Source of the DNA: a virus
Strand: one strand, 5' to 3'
Virus record (IMG/VR): IMGVR_UViG_3300031578_000311
Coordinates: 1-24,862 of that record
Length of the DNA: 24,862 bases
In this document: in pieces, positions 7,275 to 15,110 of the stretch
How positions within the stretch are numbered: position 1 is the stretch's first letter
Layout of the letters: each line of letters starts with the position of its first letter
Made by a program: the position numbers and the translations under genes
The notes under the pieces: generated by a model
What the model was told of the DNA's origin: nothing
Seen by the model: the letters and a program-made list of their open reading frames with translations, nothing else
Databases searched by the model: none

Positions 7275-7957
7275 CAGAAGAGTTCCCGCAGTAAACTCGC
7301 GCCGTGGCTCCGGTTGAGGAAAAGACACTCGATCGTGTCGTCGCGCTCGACTCCCGCGAGCTTGGTCACTTGCTGCTCGAGGACGTCGTCAAGTAATACC
7401 ACAGCCGCGAGTTTCCGGAGAACCACGTCGCTGCTGGTTTTGAACCCCGGGTAGTCTTCGAATCCTTCGTCCCCGATCGGGAGTCCACGAAGACTGGCCA
7501 GTTCATTCACATCTAGGCCGGGCCGAGCCATCGATTGTTCATAGGCTTGGGGAGCCTCGGGAAGCGCAGGACTTGCTCCGCGGGGCTTCAGTGCACCACT
7601 GATTGCTTGCCCGACTCCCTGCATTCCGCCAACGCCGAGCGCTGTGAGGAGCGCCTGGTTGCGAGCATGGTCGATGGTCTTCTCGGTCTGCTCCCGGGCG
7701 TCGCGGGCGAGCATGTGCCCGACACCGAGGGCGGGCACACCTAAGCCGGCGCCCCAACCTAAGCCTTTGCCCGCGGCGCTCAACATCGGCCCCATTGGCC
7801 CGACTCCGAGAGCCTCTTTGAACATCCCAAAGGTGGCGAAGTCCGCCTGTGCTGTGGCTTGTTCTAGGGCCGCGTGTTTCTCCCCCAGAGGAGCGGAGGA
7901 CAGGCGTTCTTGAAGCACCCGGGATGTCTCGAGACTCTGTACGAATGAGAGGCTCAT
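7274..7957 (-). CDS. Gly-rich hydrophobic virion-region protein, 227 residues
   Basis: The start at ATG 7957 is placed directly after the previous stop (TAACC-ATG); its own TGA overlaps the protease start. The N-terminus is helical and polar (MSLSFVQSLETSRVLQERL). A hydrophobic Gly-rich stretch from about residue 60 (SAAGKGLGWGAGLGVPALGV) follows, then a charged segment AREQTEKTIDHARNQ and a second Gly-rich stretch LTALGVGGMQGVGQAISGAL. The C-terminal third is soluble, with RKLAAVVLLDDVLEQQVTKL and two Lys-x-Ala motifs. Two weak hydrophobic segments around a charged loop match the hairpin plan of other small genes here. It is tightly coupled to the protease gene, which suggests assembly or inner-capsid function. 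Family unknown. Confidence 0.7.
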   Translation of the reverse strand: MSLSFVQSLETSRVLQERLSSAPLGEKHAALEQATAQADFATFGMFKEALGVGPMGPMLSAAGKGLGWGAGLGVPALGVGHMLARDAREQTEKTIDHARNQALLTALGVGGMQGVGQAISGALKPRGASPALPEAPQAYEQSMARPGLDVNELASLRGLPIGDEGFEDYPGFKTSSDVVLRKLAAVVLLDDVLEQQVTKLAGVERDDTIECLFLNRSHGASLLRELF

Positions 7958-7959
7958 GG

Positions 7960-8436
7960 TTAGCTCGCGTTTCGAATCGCCGCCGCGATTCCAGCGGCGG
8001 ATTCGGGGTTCGCTCTGGTCGCTCTCAGTCCTGCTCCAGCAGCGCCGCCGATGAGTCCAAGGCCGCCGCCCAGGAGGGCGGGCGCGATGTAGTCAGAGGG
8101 TGCGTTCTGTTCGTGGGACAGAATCTTTGGAAGTACCGCGAGCCCCGCACCCCCCACAGCAGAGGGTAGCCCAGAGCGAAGAAGGGCGCGCAGGACTTCA
8201 CCTGACGGTGACGCCGCGGTTTTCTCTCCAGCGCACGTGAGAGCTTCCAGCGCGTCGATACCCGCCGCAATCTTTTGGGTCTCGCGCCGGCGAAAGTAGG
8301 CCTTTGCTCCGATGACGGCAACAGCCTCTTTGAGGGTCACTTCGTCGCAGCCCAACATCGCGCCGGCGATCTTGTGGAGTCCGACGCGACGAAGGGTGTC
8401 TCGGAGGTGCGCGGGGTACAGTTTCTCAGCATCCAT
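7960..8436 (-). CDS. Small protein with tag-like N-terminus and Gly-rich hairpin
   Basis: The protein has 158 residues from ATG 8436, with AGAGGTAG as ribosome site overlapping the previous stop. The N-terminus MDAEKLYPAHLRDTLRRVGL followed by H-K-I-A-G is a looser version of the peptide shared by other small genes (A-H-x-x-D/G, A/T-L, G-L, K-x-A-G). The second half holds a hydrophobic Gly-rich part (SAVGGAGLAVLPKIL) and, after a short polar loop, a second one (APALLGGGLGLIGGAAGAGL). This suggests a membrane-active or bundle-forming hairpin. There is no signal peptide. It stands in a run of three such genes upstream of the protease. No family recognised. Confidence 0.7.
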   Translation of the reverse strand: MDAEKLYPAHLRDTLRRVGLHKIAGAMLGCDEVTLKEAVAVIGAKAYFRRRETQKIAAGIDALEALTCAGEKTAASPSGEVLRALLRSGLPSAVGGAGLAVLPKILSHEQNAPSDYIAPALLGGGLGLIGGAAGAGLRATRANPESAAGIAAAIRNAS

Positions 8437-8438
8437 GA

Positions 8439-9251
8439 CTACCTCTTATCGTCTTTGCCGGTGATTGCGCGTTCGGAATCGGCAAGCAGTTTGATGGTCA
8501 TGTAGTCAGGTCCGACGCCGGACATGACCGCTTGACGAAGAAACGAACGAACCGCGTTTTTGTCGGTGGAGAGTACCGGAGCAAAGCGCTCCATCGTGTG
8601 GTAGGCCTCCATCAACATCTTGTCATCAGCTTCTTGGATGATGAGGTCTTCACGGCGGAGTTGATCGAGGATTGCTTTGCGCGCTGAAGCATTGCCGGCG
8701 TTGCCCGCAGCGGCTACAGCCTTTGATGCCATATCCTTGAGTAGTTCGGCGCCGGAGAGGCCGATGCCCTTGCCGAGGCTCATGATGGTGGACTGCCCCA
8801 ACATCCGCAGCGGGTCCTTTTTCTCCCCGAACTCACGTCCACTGAGACGTCGTTCGATACGGGTGCCGAGGGCTTTGCCGGGCGCCTCGATGACGGGCAG
8901 GCCGCCGGCAGCCATCATGGGTCCCATGATGTTTCCGGCCATTTGACCGGAGGAGCCTCCTCCAGAGAAGTTATCTGGCTTACCAACCATGCCAGTTGCG
9001 CCCTGCATGAAATCGGTCCAGCCCGCATGTTTGAAATGGGTCGCGACTGCCGGATCAAGTTGCTCGAGCGCCGCTTGGTCAAGACCTTGTCGTGAGTTGC
9101 GATAGGTTTTCCCCATCCCCTTCACTTGGGACGGAAGTGATAGGCCGTAGCCGATTCCCATCGGGAGTGCGACGCCGATTCCAGCGTGCTTCTCGAGGTA
9201 GCGACGTGCCCCGTGCTGAGCGACGGCTGCTGCGATGTCGGCTAGGCGCAT
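8439..9251 (-). CDS. Unknown head-region protein, 270 residues
   Basis: The ATG at 9251 overlaps the region of the upstream stop (TAG 9244..9242). A GTG at 9266 with GAGGG upstream is an equally possible start and would add five residues. The N-terminus MRLADIAAAVAQHGARRYLE is followed by K-H-A-G, another Lys-x-Ala-Gly after a helix. The middle is Gly/Ser/Met-rich (SGGGSSGQMAGNIMGPMMAA) and mildly hydrophobic. The C-terminal 90 residues are regular helices (SARKAILDQLRREDLIIQEA, then RSFLRQAVMSGVGPDYM). It may be an internal virion protein, judged from position and composition only. No catalytic motif seen. Confidence 0.68.
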   Translation of the reverse strand: MRLADIAAAVAQHGARRYLEKHAGIGVALPMGIGYGLSLPSQVKGMGKTYRNSRQGLDQAALEQLDPAVATHFKHAGWTDFMQGATGMVGKPDNFSGGGSSGQMAGNIMGPMMAAGGLPVIEAPGKALGTRIERRLSGREFGEKKDPLRMLGQSTIMSLGKGIGLSGAELLKDMASKAVAAAGNAGNASARKAILDQLRREDLIIQEADDKMLMEAYHTMERFAPVLSTDKNAVRSFLRQAVMSGVGPDYMTIKLLADSERAITGKDDKR

Positions 9252-10141
9252 TGGGACCTGATCCACTCGAGCCCTCGCTGAACCTTTTGCGACTCGTGTG
9301 CGAGTTTGGTGAGTGCCTCGAACATTTGCAGTTCGGGACTGTCGTCACTGATGTGATGATCGGCGAAGGCTGCGGTTTTTTCGAGAGGGATGTTCAGGTT
9401 GAGTTCCGGGAGTCCTTGAGACCCTCGGAGTGCATTTAGGATGCTCGCTCCGACACTATCGCGGGTTTCCGCGAAGGCGTCTTTCTCGAATTCCGCGAAG
9501 GGCAGTTCGACGTGGGCGCGTTTGAAGCGCATCACGAGGTCGTTGAACTTTTCCTCGAAGGACCACTCGTGCTGGAGGTACTGGTCTTCCAGGATTCCCG
9601 CGAGCTTCCGTAGGCGCTGCGACCGGAGGGCTGCCTCCTTCTCCTCCTTCTTTTCCTGCAGCTTCTGCACGTTCTCGGCGGCGTCTTCTGCCTCGCCCGC
9701 TTCTTCGACGGCAGCCGCTGCTGCGTCTTCTTCTGCTTCTTCTCCGCCCTCTGCCTGAAGGGCTGCCATCTCGTCGGGGAGTTCGTTTTCGTCGGCGGCG
9801 TCCTCGACAGGGCCTTCGCCGTCTTCGTCGTTCCCGTGGTCATGCGGCCCACTGACGTGGACACCTGCTTCGTCGATGACGATACGGATGACCTGGCGCG
9901 AATCGATCGGGTCGAATTCGTGCATGAGGTCTTCTTCGCCGGCCTCTTTGCGCCGGTCCATCATCCGCAGGAACGTCTGCGTGTTTGCGGATTGGACGAG
10001 GCGCTCGATTTGGTCGGGGTTGAGTTGAGAGCTGGCCGCGACCTTGGCTGCCGCGTCGGCAAGCTTCGTATCACCGTCGAGAAACTGGTCCACTATGCGA
10101 GCAGCCAGTTTGTCGAAGTCACGTTCACTCAGTACAGGCAT
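9242..10141 (-). CDS. Acidic coiled-coil protein, candidate scaffold
   Basis: The protein has 299 residues from ATG 10141, with AGGAG at 7 bases. Residues 1-65 are helical, with LNPDQIERLVQSANTQTFLR. Residues about 85-175 are extremely acidic and Ala/Glu-rich (for example EEGGEEAEEDAAAAAVEEAG), followed by a basic coiled coil (VQKLQEKKEEKEAALRSQRL) and R-K-L-A-G. The C-terminal part is folded, with FEEKFNDLVMRFKRAH, an LEKTAAF motif and ends SQKVQRGLEWIRSQCA. A highly acidic, coiled-coil, helical protein in a head module fits a scaffold or core protein, but other genes (199 residues at 4728-5327) are rival candidates. Confidence 0.7.
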   Translation of the reverse strand: MPVLSERDFDKLAARIVDQFLDGDTKLADAAAKVAASSQLNPDQIERLVQSANTQTFLRMMDRRKEAGEEDLMHEFDPIDSRQVIRIVIDEAGVHVSGPHDHGNDEDGEGPVEDAADENELPDEMAALQAEGGEEAEEDAAAAAVEEAGEAEDAAENVQKLQEKKEEKEAALRSQRLRKLAGILEDQYLQHEWSFEEKFNDLVMRFKRAHVELPFAEFEKDAFAETRDSVGASILNALRGSQGLPELNLNIPLEKTAAFADHHISDDSPELQMFEALTKLAHESQKVQRGLEWIRSQCA

Positions 10142-10149
10142 GGGCGCTC

Positions 10150-10830
10150 CTAGTGGAGGATTTTTTCTTCGGCGTCAGTCTCGGTGACCGGAGTGGTCAT
10201 CTCACGGTACCGCAATTTTAGCAGGAACGCCTGGGCATCGGGGGCAGACGTTTGACCCACGATTTGCGCGGCCTTCAACGCGGCATTGCTGTGGGCGAGC
10301 GCGGCCTGCGCCTCCTTGCTGGTGGCGCTGTGGCCACGTCCCGCAAGGCTGCGAAGATAGAGGTCAGTCATTGCGCGCTGCTTCACGCGATCGGGATCTA
10401 CGACGTAGTCATTCCGTCCAAAGACCCAACAGAGTTTTTCGAGGCCGCTCTGTACGGCGTCACGCAGTAGTTGGGTGCCGTAGGCGGACCCTTTCCGGTC
10501 TTTTTCGAACTCTTGGACCCAGGACAGCAAGTCCAGCTCGTCACGGAAGATGTCGACGTTGAAGAAGAGGTGAGAGTAGACCCGGGTGACTTCGGGAGGT
10601 ATGCGGAGCCACCGTTCGATGTCGTCTTCGGTCGCACGGGCCAAAAGCCATGCTTGGAAAATCTCGCGTTCGAAAGGCACGGTGAAGATCTCGAGCGCCC
10701 ATTCGATGTTGGGGTCACCAACCGGTTGTGAATGCAGCGCGTTCCAGAGACCACGTTCGTAGACGTGCTCGGGGGGCTCGGTTGCTTCGACAACCGCGCG
10801 ATAGCACTGGTCTGGGTTACGAACCCGCAC
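10150..10830 (-). CDS. Unknown soluble helical protein, 226 residues
   Basis: The start is GTG at 10830, inside the last 14 bases of the preceding gene; no ATG is available near the 5' end, and GAGGA lies about 11 bases upstream. The protein begins MRVRNPDQCYRAVVEATE and contains PPEVTRVYSHLFFNVDIFRD (about residues 78-97), an aromatic V-x2-Y-x2-L-F-F-N-V-x2-F pattern. I have the impression of having seen this pattern in other phage proteins near packaging and head genes, but I cannot name its function. Later segments, KLCWVFGRNDYVVDP and TDLYLRSLAGRGHS, are helical. No membrane segment. A small-terminase-like or assembly role would be guesswork. Confidence 0.68.
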   Translation of the reverse strand: MRVRNPDQCYRAVVEATEPPEHVYERGLWNALHSQPVGDPNIEWALEIFTVPFEREIFQAWLLARATEDDIERWLRIPPEVTRVYSHLFFNVDIFRDELDLLSWVQEFEKDRKGSAYGTQLLRDAVQSGLEKLCWVFGRNDYVVDPDRVKQRAMTDLYLRSLAGRGHSATSKEAQAALAHSNAALKAAQIVGQTSAPDAQAFLLKLRYREMTTPVTETDAEEKILH

Positions 10831-13591
10831 GTTCTAGGGGTCCTCGGATCGTGTGGGCGCTCTGGCTGAGCTTCAGGACCAGGTCGCCGAGGTTTTTGAA
10901 GGTTGTACGAAGACTGTCTTCCAGGTCCGCAAAAGCCGCGTCACCGACGTCAGTTTTCAGGGCGGGCTCTTGCATCCACAAAGAGAGAATGACGCGGCCC
11001 AGGTTGTCGAGAGCCTTCTCGAGGTTGGGAACGTACTGGGCGACCAGTTCCTTGATGGCGGGACTCTGGGCAAGGCTCGAGACGGCAGCGGCGTCGAAGA
11101 TGTCGTCGCTCTGGAGTTGGCCCGCTTGCTCGAGGAACTGGGGGTTGATCTCCTCTGCCAGCGAACGCTCGTTGGGACCGTCTTGGCCCATCATCGCCAT
11201 CGGCGGCATCTGCTCTTCTTGCCCCATCGCGTTGGGGTCCTGACCCATCATCGACGGGTCCTGACCCATCATCGACGGGTCCTGTCCCATCATCGACGGG
11301 TCCATGGGCGCGTTCGGGTCCTGTGCCATCATGGCCGGGTCTTGGCCCGCCATGGAGGGGTCCATCATCGACGGGTCCATCATCGACGGGTCTTGTCCCA
11401 TCATACCCGGGTCGCCCATCATGCCAGGGTCCTGTGGTAGCGCGCCGCCCGGGGCCGGAGGAGCGAAGGGACCTTGGTCGGGTCCCATGGGCATCGGTTC
11501 GCCGGTTGCGAGGTTCTGGGAGGGCGGAGGAGCCCCCATAGCCTCGGTTTGTACCGTGGGCGGGACTGGGGCGCCGGTCGCGATCTCCTGGGTGCGGGCC
11601 GTCAGCGCGGCGAGCATCTGGCTCTTCTCTTGGAGCTTCTGCATTTCCTGGTCGATCTGCTGCTGCATTTCCATCGCGGCCAGATCAGTGGGGGACGGCG
11701 GGGGAGGCTCCATCTCCTCGGGCGGCATCTCCTCGGGCGGCATCTCCTCGGGCGGCATCTCCTCAGGCGGAGGAGCCTCCGCTGCCGGGTCCTGAGCAAG
11801 CTTCTGGAGTCGTTGTTGGGCGTGGGCGAGCATTTCGCCGGAGGCGACCCAGACCGAGACAGAACGGTCCTCCGCGGCTTTGGTGAGCAGTTCCTCTGCC
11901 ACCTCGACGGGGAGCACGTAGCCCCCTGCCAGCTTCTTGAGCGCAGGCACGTAGTCGAGAGCGCGAGCACCGTTGATGGAGAACTGCCCGGCAGAGGCGT
12001 CCTTCACGGTGACCTTCTTGGCGCCGACGGCAGACAGGGACGACGAGGCACAGCCGGCCAGGTCGAGAGCGCAACGGAAGAAGTCGTTCGCGTTGAGCTT
12101 TTCCTTCAGCGGGATCCACATGTACGTGGGGGGCAGATAGATGATGCTGGCGCCCTTGGGCATCCAGATGTCGCCGTAGGGGTGCTTCTTCTGCGTGACG
12201 ATTTCGCGGGGTTCGCCCCAGCCGTGGACGCGGGTTGCCTTGAGGCGCCGGGCCCCTTCGGAGTCTGTGGTGATGCTCTTGATCTCGAGCGGCTCCGTGG
12301 CCTCGATGTGTCCACCGTGCTGCCGGACGAAGAAGCCCTTCCCGACCTTCGGGGTGCCCTGGCTACCCTTGAAGAGATGCCGGTGGAGCGCGCCGCCGGA
12401 CAGTTCGTCGACGACGGATGTTTCTCCGACGAGCTTGTCGGTCTGGATGTAGTCGCCGTTCGCGAACACAGCGAGGTAGTGCATCTTCGCGTCGTAATCG
12501 TAGATGCCCGGGAAGCGTTGGGTGCCGCGTCCGTTGTAGACGCCGTCGTAGTCGTGCCCCGCGCCATGCCCGTGCGCCACTGGCTTCTTGTCGTACTTCT
12601 TCGTCTTGTTGTCGATCAGGTCGACGGGGTATGGAATGACGAGGGCCGCCTTCTCTTCCTGCTGGTTGTTGTAGAGGGTGTAGACGCCCGGCTGATTCGG
12701 TTCCGTCCAGTGTTGGTAGGGCTGTTCACGGACGGCGTGATTGCGCTTCTTGCGGGTGTCCTTGGCGGCGAAGCCTTTGACCTTGACGCCCGCGTAGGCT
12801 TCCGGGGCCTTCTCGCCGAAGACCTTCTTGAACTGCGTGGGAGTTGTGTCCTTGTCGGCGATCCAAAGACCGCCGCCTGTCAGTCCCGTGGCTGACGCGA
12901 CCTTCTCGATGTTGAGACGCAGGGCTCCGGTGAGCGCCTGTACGCCGTACACCTGTGCGGCTTGCTTGAGGATGCGTGGGTTCTTGTCCAGCACGCGGGT
13001 GAAGGCGGTCTTCACGAAGTTCGGTGCGTTGGTGAGGAACTCGATCAGAACGCGTCGCGGCTCAGAGGCGACTTTTTCAAGTGTTTCTGCGTTGATGACG
13101 CGTGCCACGTCGGCAAGGATGAAAGGCTCCCAGGCGGCGTAGGAGAAGCGCCCTGTGATCGGCGGCACCACGACGTTGCGGATATCGACGTCGGTGTAGA
13201 GGGACTGTGGCGTCTTGATACCTTTTCCGAGGGAGCCCAGTTCTGTTTTGTCCATCTCCTCAAGCCACTGCTTACTGAGTGGCAGGAAGATGTTGAGCCC
13301 CTTGTGGTAGATCAGCTCGAGCGGCTTCAGGTTGTTGTCGCTCATGACGACAGGGATGTAGAGCGGTTGCTCTCCGCGCATGAGGACGAACGCACCGATG
13401 CCCGTTCCTTGGTCTAGATCGACATCGAGCACCTTGAACGTGACGACGTCTTCGACGATGTCGGGAAGCTTGGCGAGAAGGACGTTATAGGCCATCTCGC
13501 TGAAGCCCTTTTCGAACATCGCGGTTGCTTGATCAACCCCCGCGCCGGAGGCCATCTGCATCTGTTGCGTGCGAGGGCTCATGCTGGGCAT
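10817..13591 (-). CDS. Large virion-type protein with Met/Pro-rich repeats, 924 residues
   Basis: The start at ATG 13591 follows an AAGGAC ribosome site. Residues 1-130 look like a folded domain (FKVLDVDLDQGTGIGAFVLM, then LYIPVVMSDNNLKPLELIYH and NIFLPLSKQWLEEMD). The middle (about 130-590) contains helices (VLIEFLTNAPNFVKTAFTRV) and a beta-rich domain (IYDYDAKMHYLAVFANGDYI, then WMPKGASIIYLPPTYMWIPL). From residue about 600 there are PPEEM repeats, a coiled coil (MQQQIDQEMQKLQEKSQM), Pro/Gly linker and a disordered run of QDPSMMG repeats (about 720-790). The last 130 residues are again helical. No enzyme motif is visible. Size, modular build and position point to a structural virion component; tail or portal-vertex-associated protein are options. 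Confidence 0.75.
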   Translation of the reverse strand: MPSMSPRTQQMQMASGAGVDQATAMFEKGFSEMAYNVLLAKLPDIVEDVVTFKVLDVDLDQGTGIGAFVLMRGEQPLYIPVVMSDNNLKPLELIYHKGLNIFLPLSKQWLEEMDKTELGSLGKGIKTPQSLYTDVDIRNVVVPPITGRFSYAAWEPFILADVARVINAETLEKVASEPRRVLIEFLTNAPNFVKTAFTRVLDKNPRILKQAAQVYGVQALTGALRLNIEKVASATGLTGGGLWIADKDTTPTQFKKVFGEKAPEAYAGVKVKGFAAKDTRKKRNHAVREQPYQHWTEPNQPGVYTLYNNQQEEKAALVIPYPVDLIDNKTKKYDKKPVAHGHGAGHDYDGVYNGRGTQRFPGIYDYDAKMHYLAVFANGDYIQTDKLVGETSVVDELSGGALHRHLFKGSQGTPKVGKGFFVRQHGGHIEATEPLEIKSITTDSEGARRLKATRVHGWGEPREIVTQKKHPYGDIWMPKGASIIYLPPTYMWIPLKEKLNANDFFRCALDLAGCASSSLSAVGAKKVTVKDASAGQFSINGARALDYVPALKKLAGGYVLPVEVAEELLTKAAEDRSVSVWVASGEMLAHAQQRLQKLAQDPAAEAPPPEEMPPEEMPPEEMPPEEMEPPPPSPTDLAAMEMQQQIDQEMQKLQEKSQMLAALTARTQEIATGAPVPPTVQTEAMGAPPPSQNLATGEPMPMGPDQGPFAPPAPGGALPQDPGMMGDPGMMGQDPSMMDPSMMDPSMAGQDPAMMAQDPNAPMDPSMMGQDPSMMGQDPSMMGQDPNAMGQEEQMPPMAMMGQDGPNERSLAEEINPQFLEQAGQLQSDDIFDAAAVSSLAQSPAIKELVAQYVPNLEKALDNLGRVILSLWMQEPALKTDVGDAAFADLEDSLRTTFKNLGDLVLKLSQSAHTIRGPLERAGS
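11235..11297. repeat. Three tandem 21-base units coding QDPSMMG
   Basis: Units of gggtcctgacccatcatcg plus ac repeat at 11235-11255, 11256-11276 and 11277-11297, with the third differing at one base. Looser copies continue to about 11430. They preserve the reading frame of the 924-residue protein and encode Met-Met-Gly-Gln-Asp-Pro-Ser. Confidence 0.85.
11711..11770. repeat. Four tandem 15-base units coding PPEEM
   Basis: The unit catctcctcgggcgg is repeated at 11711, 11726, 11741 and 11756; the last copy has an a in place of g. It encodes Pro-Pro-Glu-Glu-Met in the 924-residue protein. Confidence 0.88.
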
Positions 13592-13600
13592 AAGATGTCC

Positions 13601-13828
13601 TTACGTGGAAGGCGTCGTAACGACCTTCGGGATAGCCGCCTGTGCTGTTGCTGAGGGCGCCTTTAGTTTGGCGCGGTGTTGATCCCGTAGCCCCTGAATG
13701 GTAGGTGCCCGGATACCCCGAGGGGCACCGGGCAATACCGGGGCGGCGAGTGCGACGTTGGCGTGTTTCGACGAGAGGGCCGTCTCAATAAGACGTACGC
13801 CAGCAAGTCTGATGTGGCGAGCGAGCAT
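13601..13828 (-). CDS. 75-residue basic protein
   Basis: The ATG at 13828 has an excellent ribosome site, GGGAGG, 8 bases upstream, which is the main reason to accept this small gene. The product begins MLARHIRLAGVRLIETAL, an amphipathic basic helix that loosely resembles the shared N-terminal peptide of neighbouring genes, then SSKHANVALAA. The rest is Pro/Ala-rich and probably unstructured. It fills the space between two larger virion-type genes with no overlap. Function unknown. Confidence 0.66.
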   Translation of the reverse strand: MLARHIRLAGVRLIETALSSKHANVALAAPVLPGAPRGIRAPTIQGLRDQHRAKLKAPSATAQAAIPKVVTTPST

Positions 13829-13857
13829 CGAGACGGCCTCCCTTCATGGACTGGAAC

Positions 13858-15036
13858 CTACGCCTTGACGGAGGCGGTGATGCGACGGAGATGGGCGGCG
13901 AGAGACGCTTCCTTCTTGTCGTCCTCGTCGTCCTTGTCGTCGTCCTTCTTGCCTTCGTCGTCGTCCTTCTTGCCTTCGTCGTCGTCCTTCTTGTCGCCAT
14001 TCTTCTTGGCGTCGATCTTCGCTTGGATGAACGCGGGCATCTCGCCGGACGTCTTGTCGGCGGCTTCCTTCTGGAGGCCGTTGAGGTAGTGGGCCTTCTC
14101 TTCCATCGTCATGCCCATGCAGGCACGGACGTGAGCGACCTTCTGCTCCTCGGTCAGAGCGCCCGGGAGGTAGGTGTGCACCTCGGCGGCGGTCTTCTTG
14201 AAGAGGGTGATGAACGGGTCGGCGCCGGCGGCCTTCTGCGAGTGCTGAATGACCGAGTTGCTTCCGGTCGGGGACTCGCCGGGCTTCATCGGCTGGGGAA
14301 TCTCCTTGCCGATGACGGCGGGGCCGCTGACGTGAGCCATCATCTGACCGAGCGCGCCTTGCTGCGGGAGAACGGCGTAGGTCTGAGGACGCAGGGCGGC
14401 GTCCATCTTGCCCTCGCCGGTGGTCGGTGTGGTGTTGCCCTTGTCGCCACCGATGATCGTTGAGCCCTCGGCGAGCTTGGAGATCATCGACTGGAGCGAC
14501 GCGGTACGCGACTGCTCGACGACGGAGTTGTCGCCCGGCGGCGAGACCGAAGGTGCGTTGGGCTGGGGCTCTTCGGCACCGACTGCGCCGGGGCGCGTGT
14601 CGATTTCGGTGTAGCCCTGGGAATCCTCGGCGTAGCCCGAAGGACGCGCGGAGGCATCCATCTTGCCCTCGCCGGTGGTGGGCTCGGTGTTGCCCTTGTC
14701 GCCGCCTTCGATGGTCGAGCCCTCGGCAGCCTTCTCCATCAGGTGAATGGCGTGCGCGTGCGCGAGCTGATCGAGGTCATCGACGGAGCCGAGTTTCTGG
14801 AACGCGGCGGCTTTGAACCCGGGTTGACCTCGGTACCAGTTGGAGGCGTCGATGACCGCGTCCGCAATCGCGGCGGTCTTGTCAACGGGGACCGCTTCAC
14901 CATTGAGCGGGTCCAGGTCGACGCGCTCGGCGATGTAGTCGGCAACTTTGCAGGCGTCGTCCACACTGGGGAACGCAACATGCCCACCCTGGATCAGTGC
15001 GTTCTGAACGCCTCGAACATATGCATGCTTGAACAT
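13858..15036 (-). CDS. 392-residue protein with tag-like N-terminus and internal duplication
   Basis: I choose ATG 15036 (MFKHAYVRGVQNALIQGG) because GAGGAG lies 8 bases upstream; an upstream start at 15087 has no such site and falls inside the promoter gap. Residues 1-18 carry the shared N-terminal peptide. Residues about 102-180 and 187-270 are two copies of one module: each begins K-x-A-E-G-S-T-I-x-G-G-D-K-G-N-T, then PTTGEGKMDA and R-P-x-x-Y-A, and ends P-Q-P-x6-S-P-x-G-x-N-S-V. Each copy starts after a Lys-x-Ala (MEKAAEGS, ISKLAEGS). The C-terminus has acidic/basic GKKDDDE repeats (348-374). No catalytic motif. A processed internal virion protein is plausible; function unproven. Confidence 0.75.
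   Translation of the reverse strand: MFKHAYVRGVQNALIQGGHVAFPSVDDACKVADYIAERVDLDPLNGEAVPVDKTAAIADAVIDASNWYRGQPGFKAAAFQKLGSVDDLDQLAHAHAIHLMEKAAEGSTIEGGDKGNTEPTTGEGKMDASARPSGYAEDSQGYTEIDTRPGAVGAEEPQPNAPSVSPPGDNSVVEQSRTASLQSMISKLAEGSTIIGGDKGNTTPTTGEGKMDAALRPQTYAVLPQQGALGQMMAHVSGPAVIGKEIPQPMKPGESPTGSNSVIQHSQKAAGADPFITLFKKTAAEVHTYLPGALTEEQKVAHVRACMGMTMEEKAHYLNGLQKEAADKTSGEMPAFIQAKIDAKKNGDKKDDDEGKKDDDEGKKDDDKDDEDDKKEASLAAHLRRITASVKA
13936..13998. repeat. Three tandem 21-base units coding Lys/Asp repeats
   Basis: The + strand unit gtcgtcgtccttcttgcctt plus c occurs at 13936-13956 and 13957-13977, and in a diverged third copy at 13978-13998. It encodes the EGKKDDD repeat at the C-terminus of the 392-residue protein. 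Confidence 0.85.
14401..14727. repeat. Direct 72-base duplication, 255 bases apart
   Basis: The segments 14401-14472 and 14656-14727 are near-identical (starting ccatcttgccctcgccggtg). They mark the best conserved part of an 85-residue protein module duplicated in tandem, in frame, within the 392-residue gene. Confidence 0.82.
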
Positions 15037-15073
15037 GTCGTGTCTCCTCAAGAGCGGCGGAAGTTCGGCAGAG

Positions 15074-15085
15074 GAATGATAGGCC
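15074..15085 (-). promoter_or_regulatory. Candidate late promoter, SGCCTATNATTY element
   Basis: The minus strand reads GGCCTATCATTC, with TATCAT at 15081..15076, about 40 bases upstream of ATG 15036. A TTGAAT hexamer lies exactly 17 bases upstream (15104..15099), a fair -35 match. The gap of 74 bases here is larger than most in this tightly packed region. Confidence 0.52.
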
Positions 15086-15110
15086 AACTCCCTGGGTTAT
15101 TCAAATCAAC

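Noticed and set aside
11235-11297. CRISPR-like tandem repeats
   Set aside because: The 21-base units are directly adjacent without spacers and encode an in-frame peptide repeat.
11474-12895. Open frame of 473 codons on the + strand
   Set aside because: It is antisense to the 924-residue gene, has no recognisable domains and no supporting ribosome site, and long antisense frames are expected in GC-rich coding DNA.
15037-15110. Possible terminator before the 392-residue gene
   Set aside because: The aactccctgggtt inverted repeat is short and imperfect and has no T run after it.
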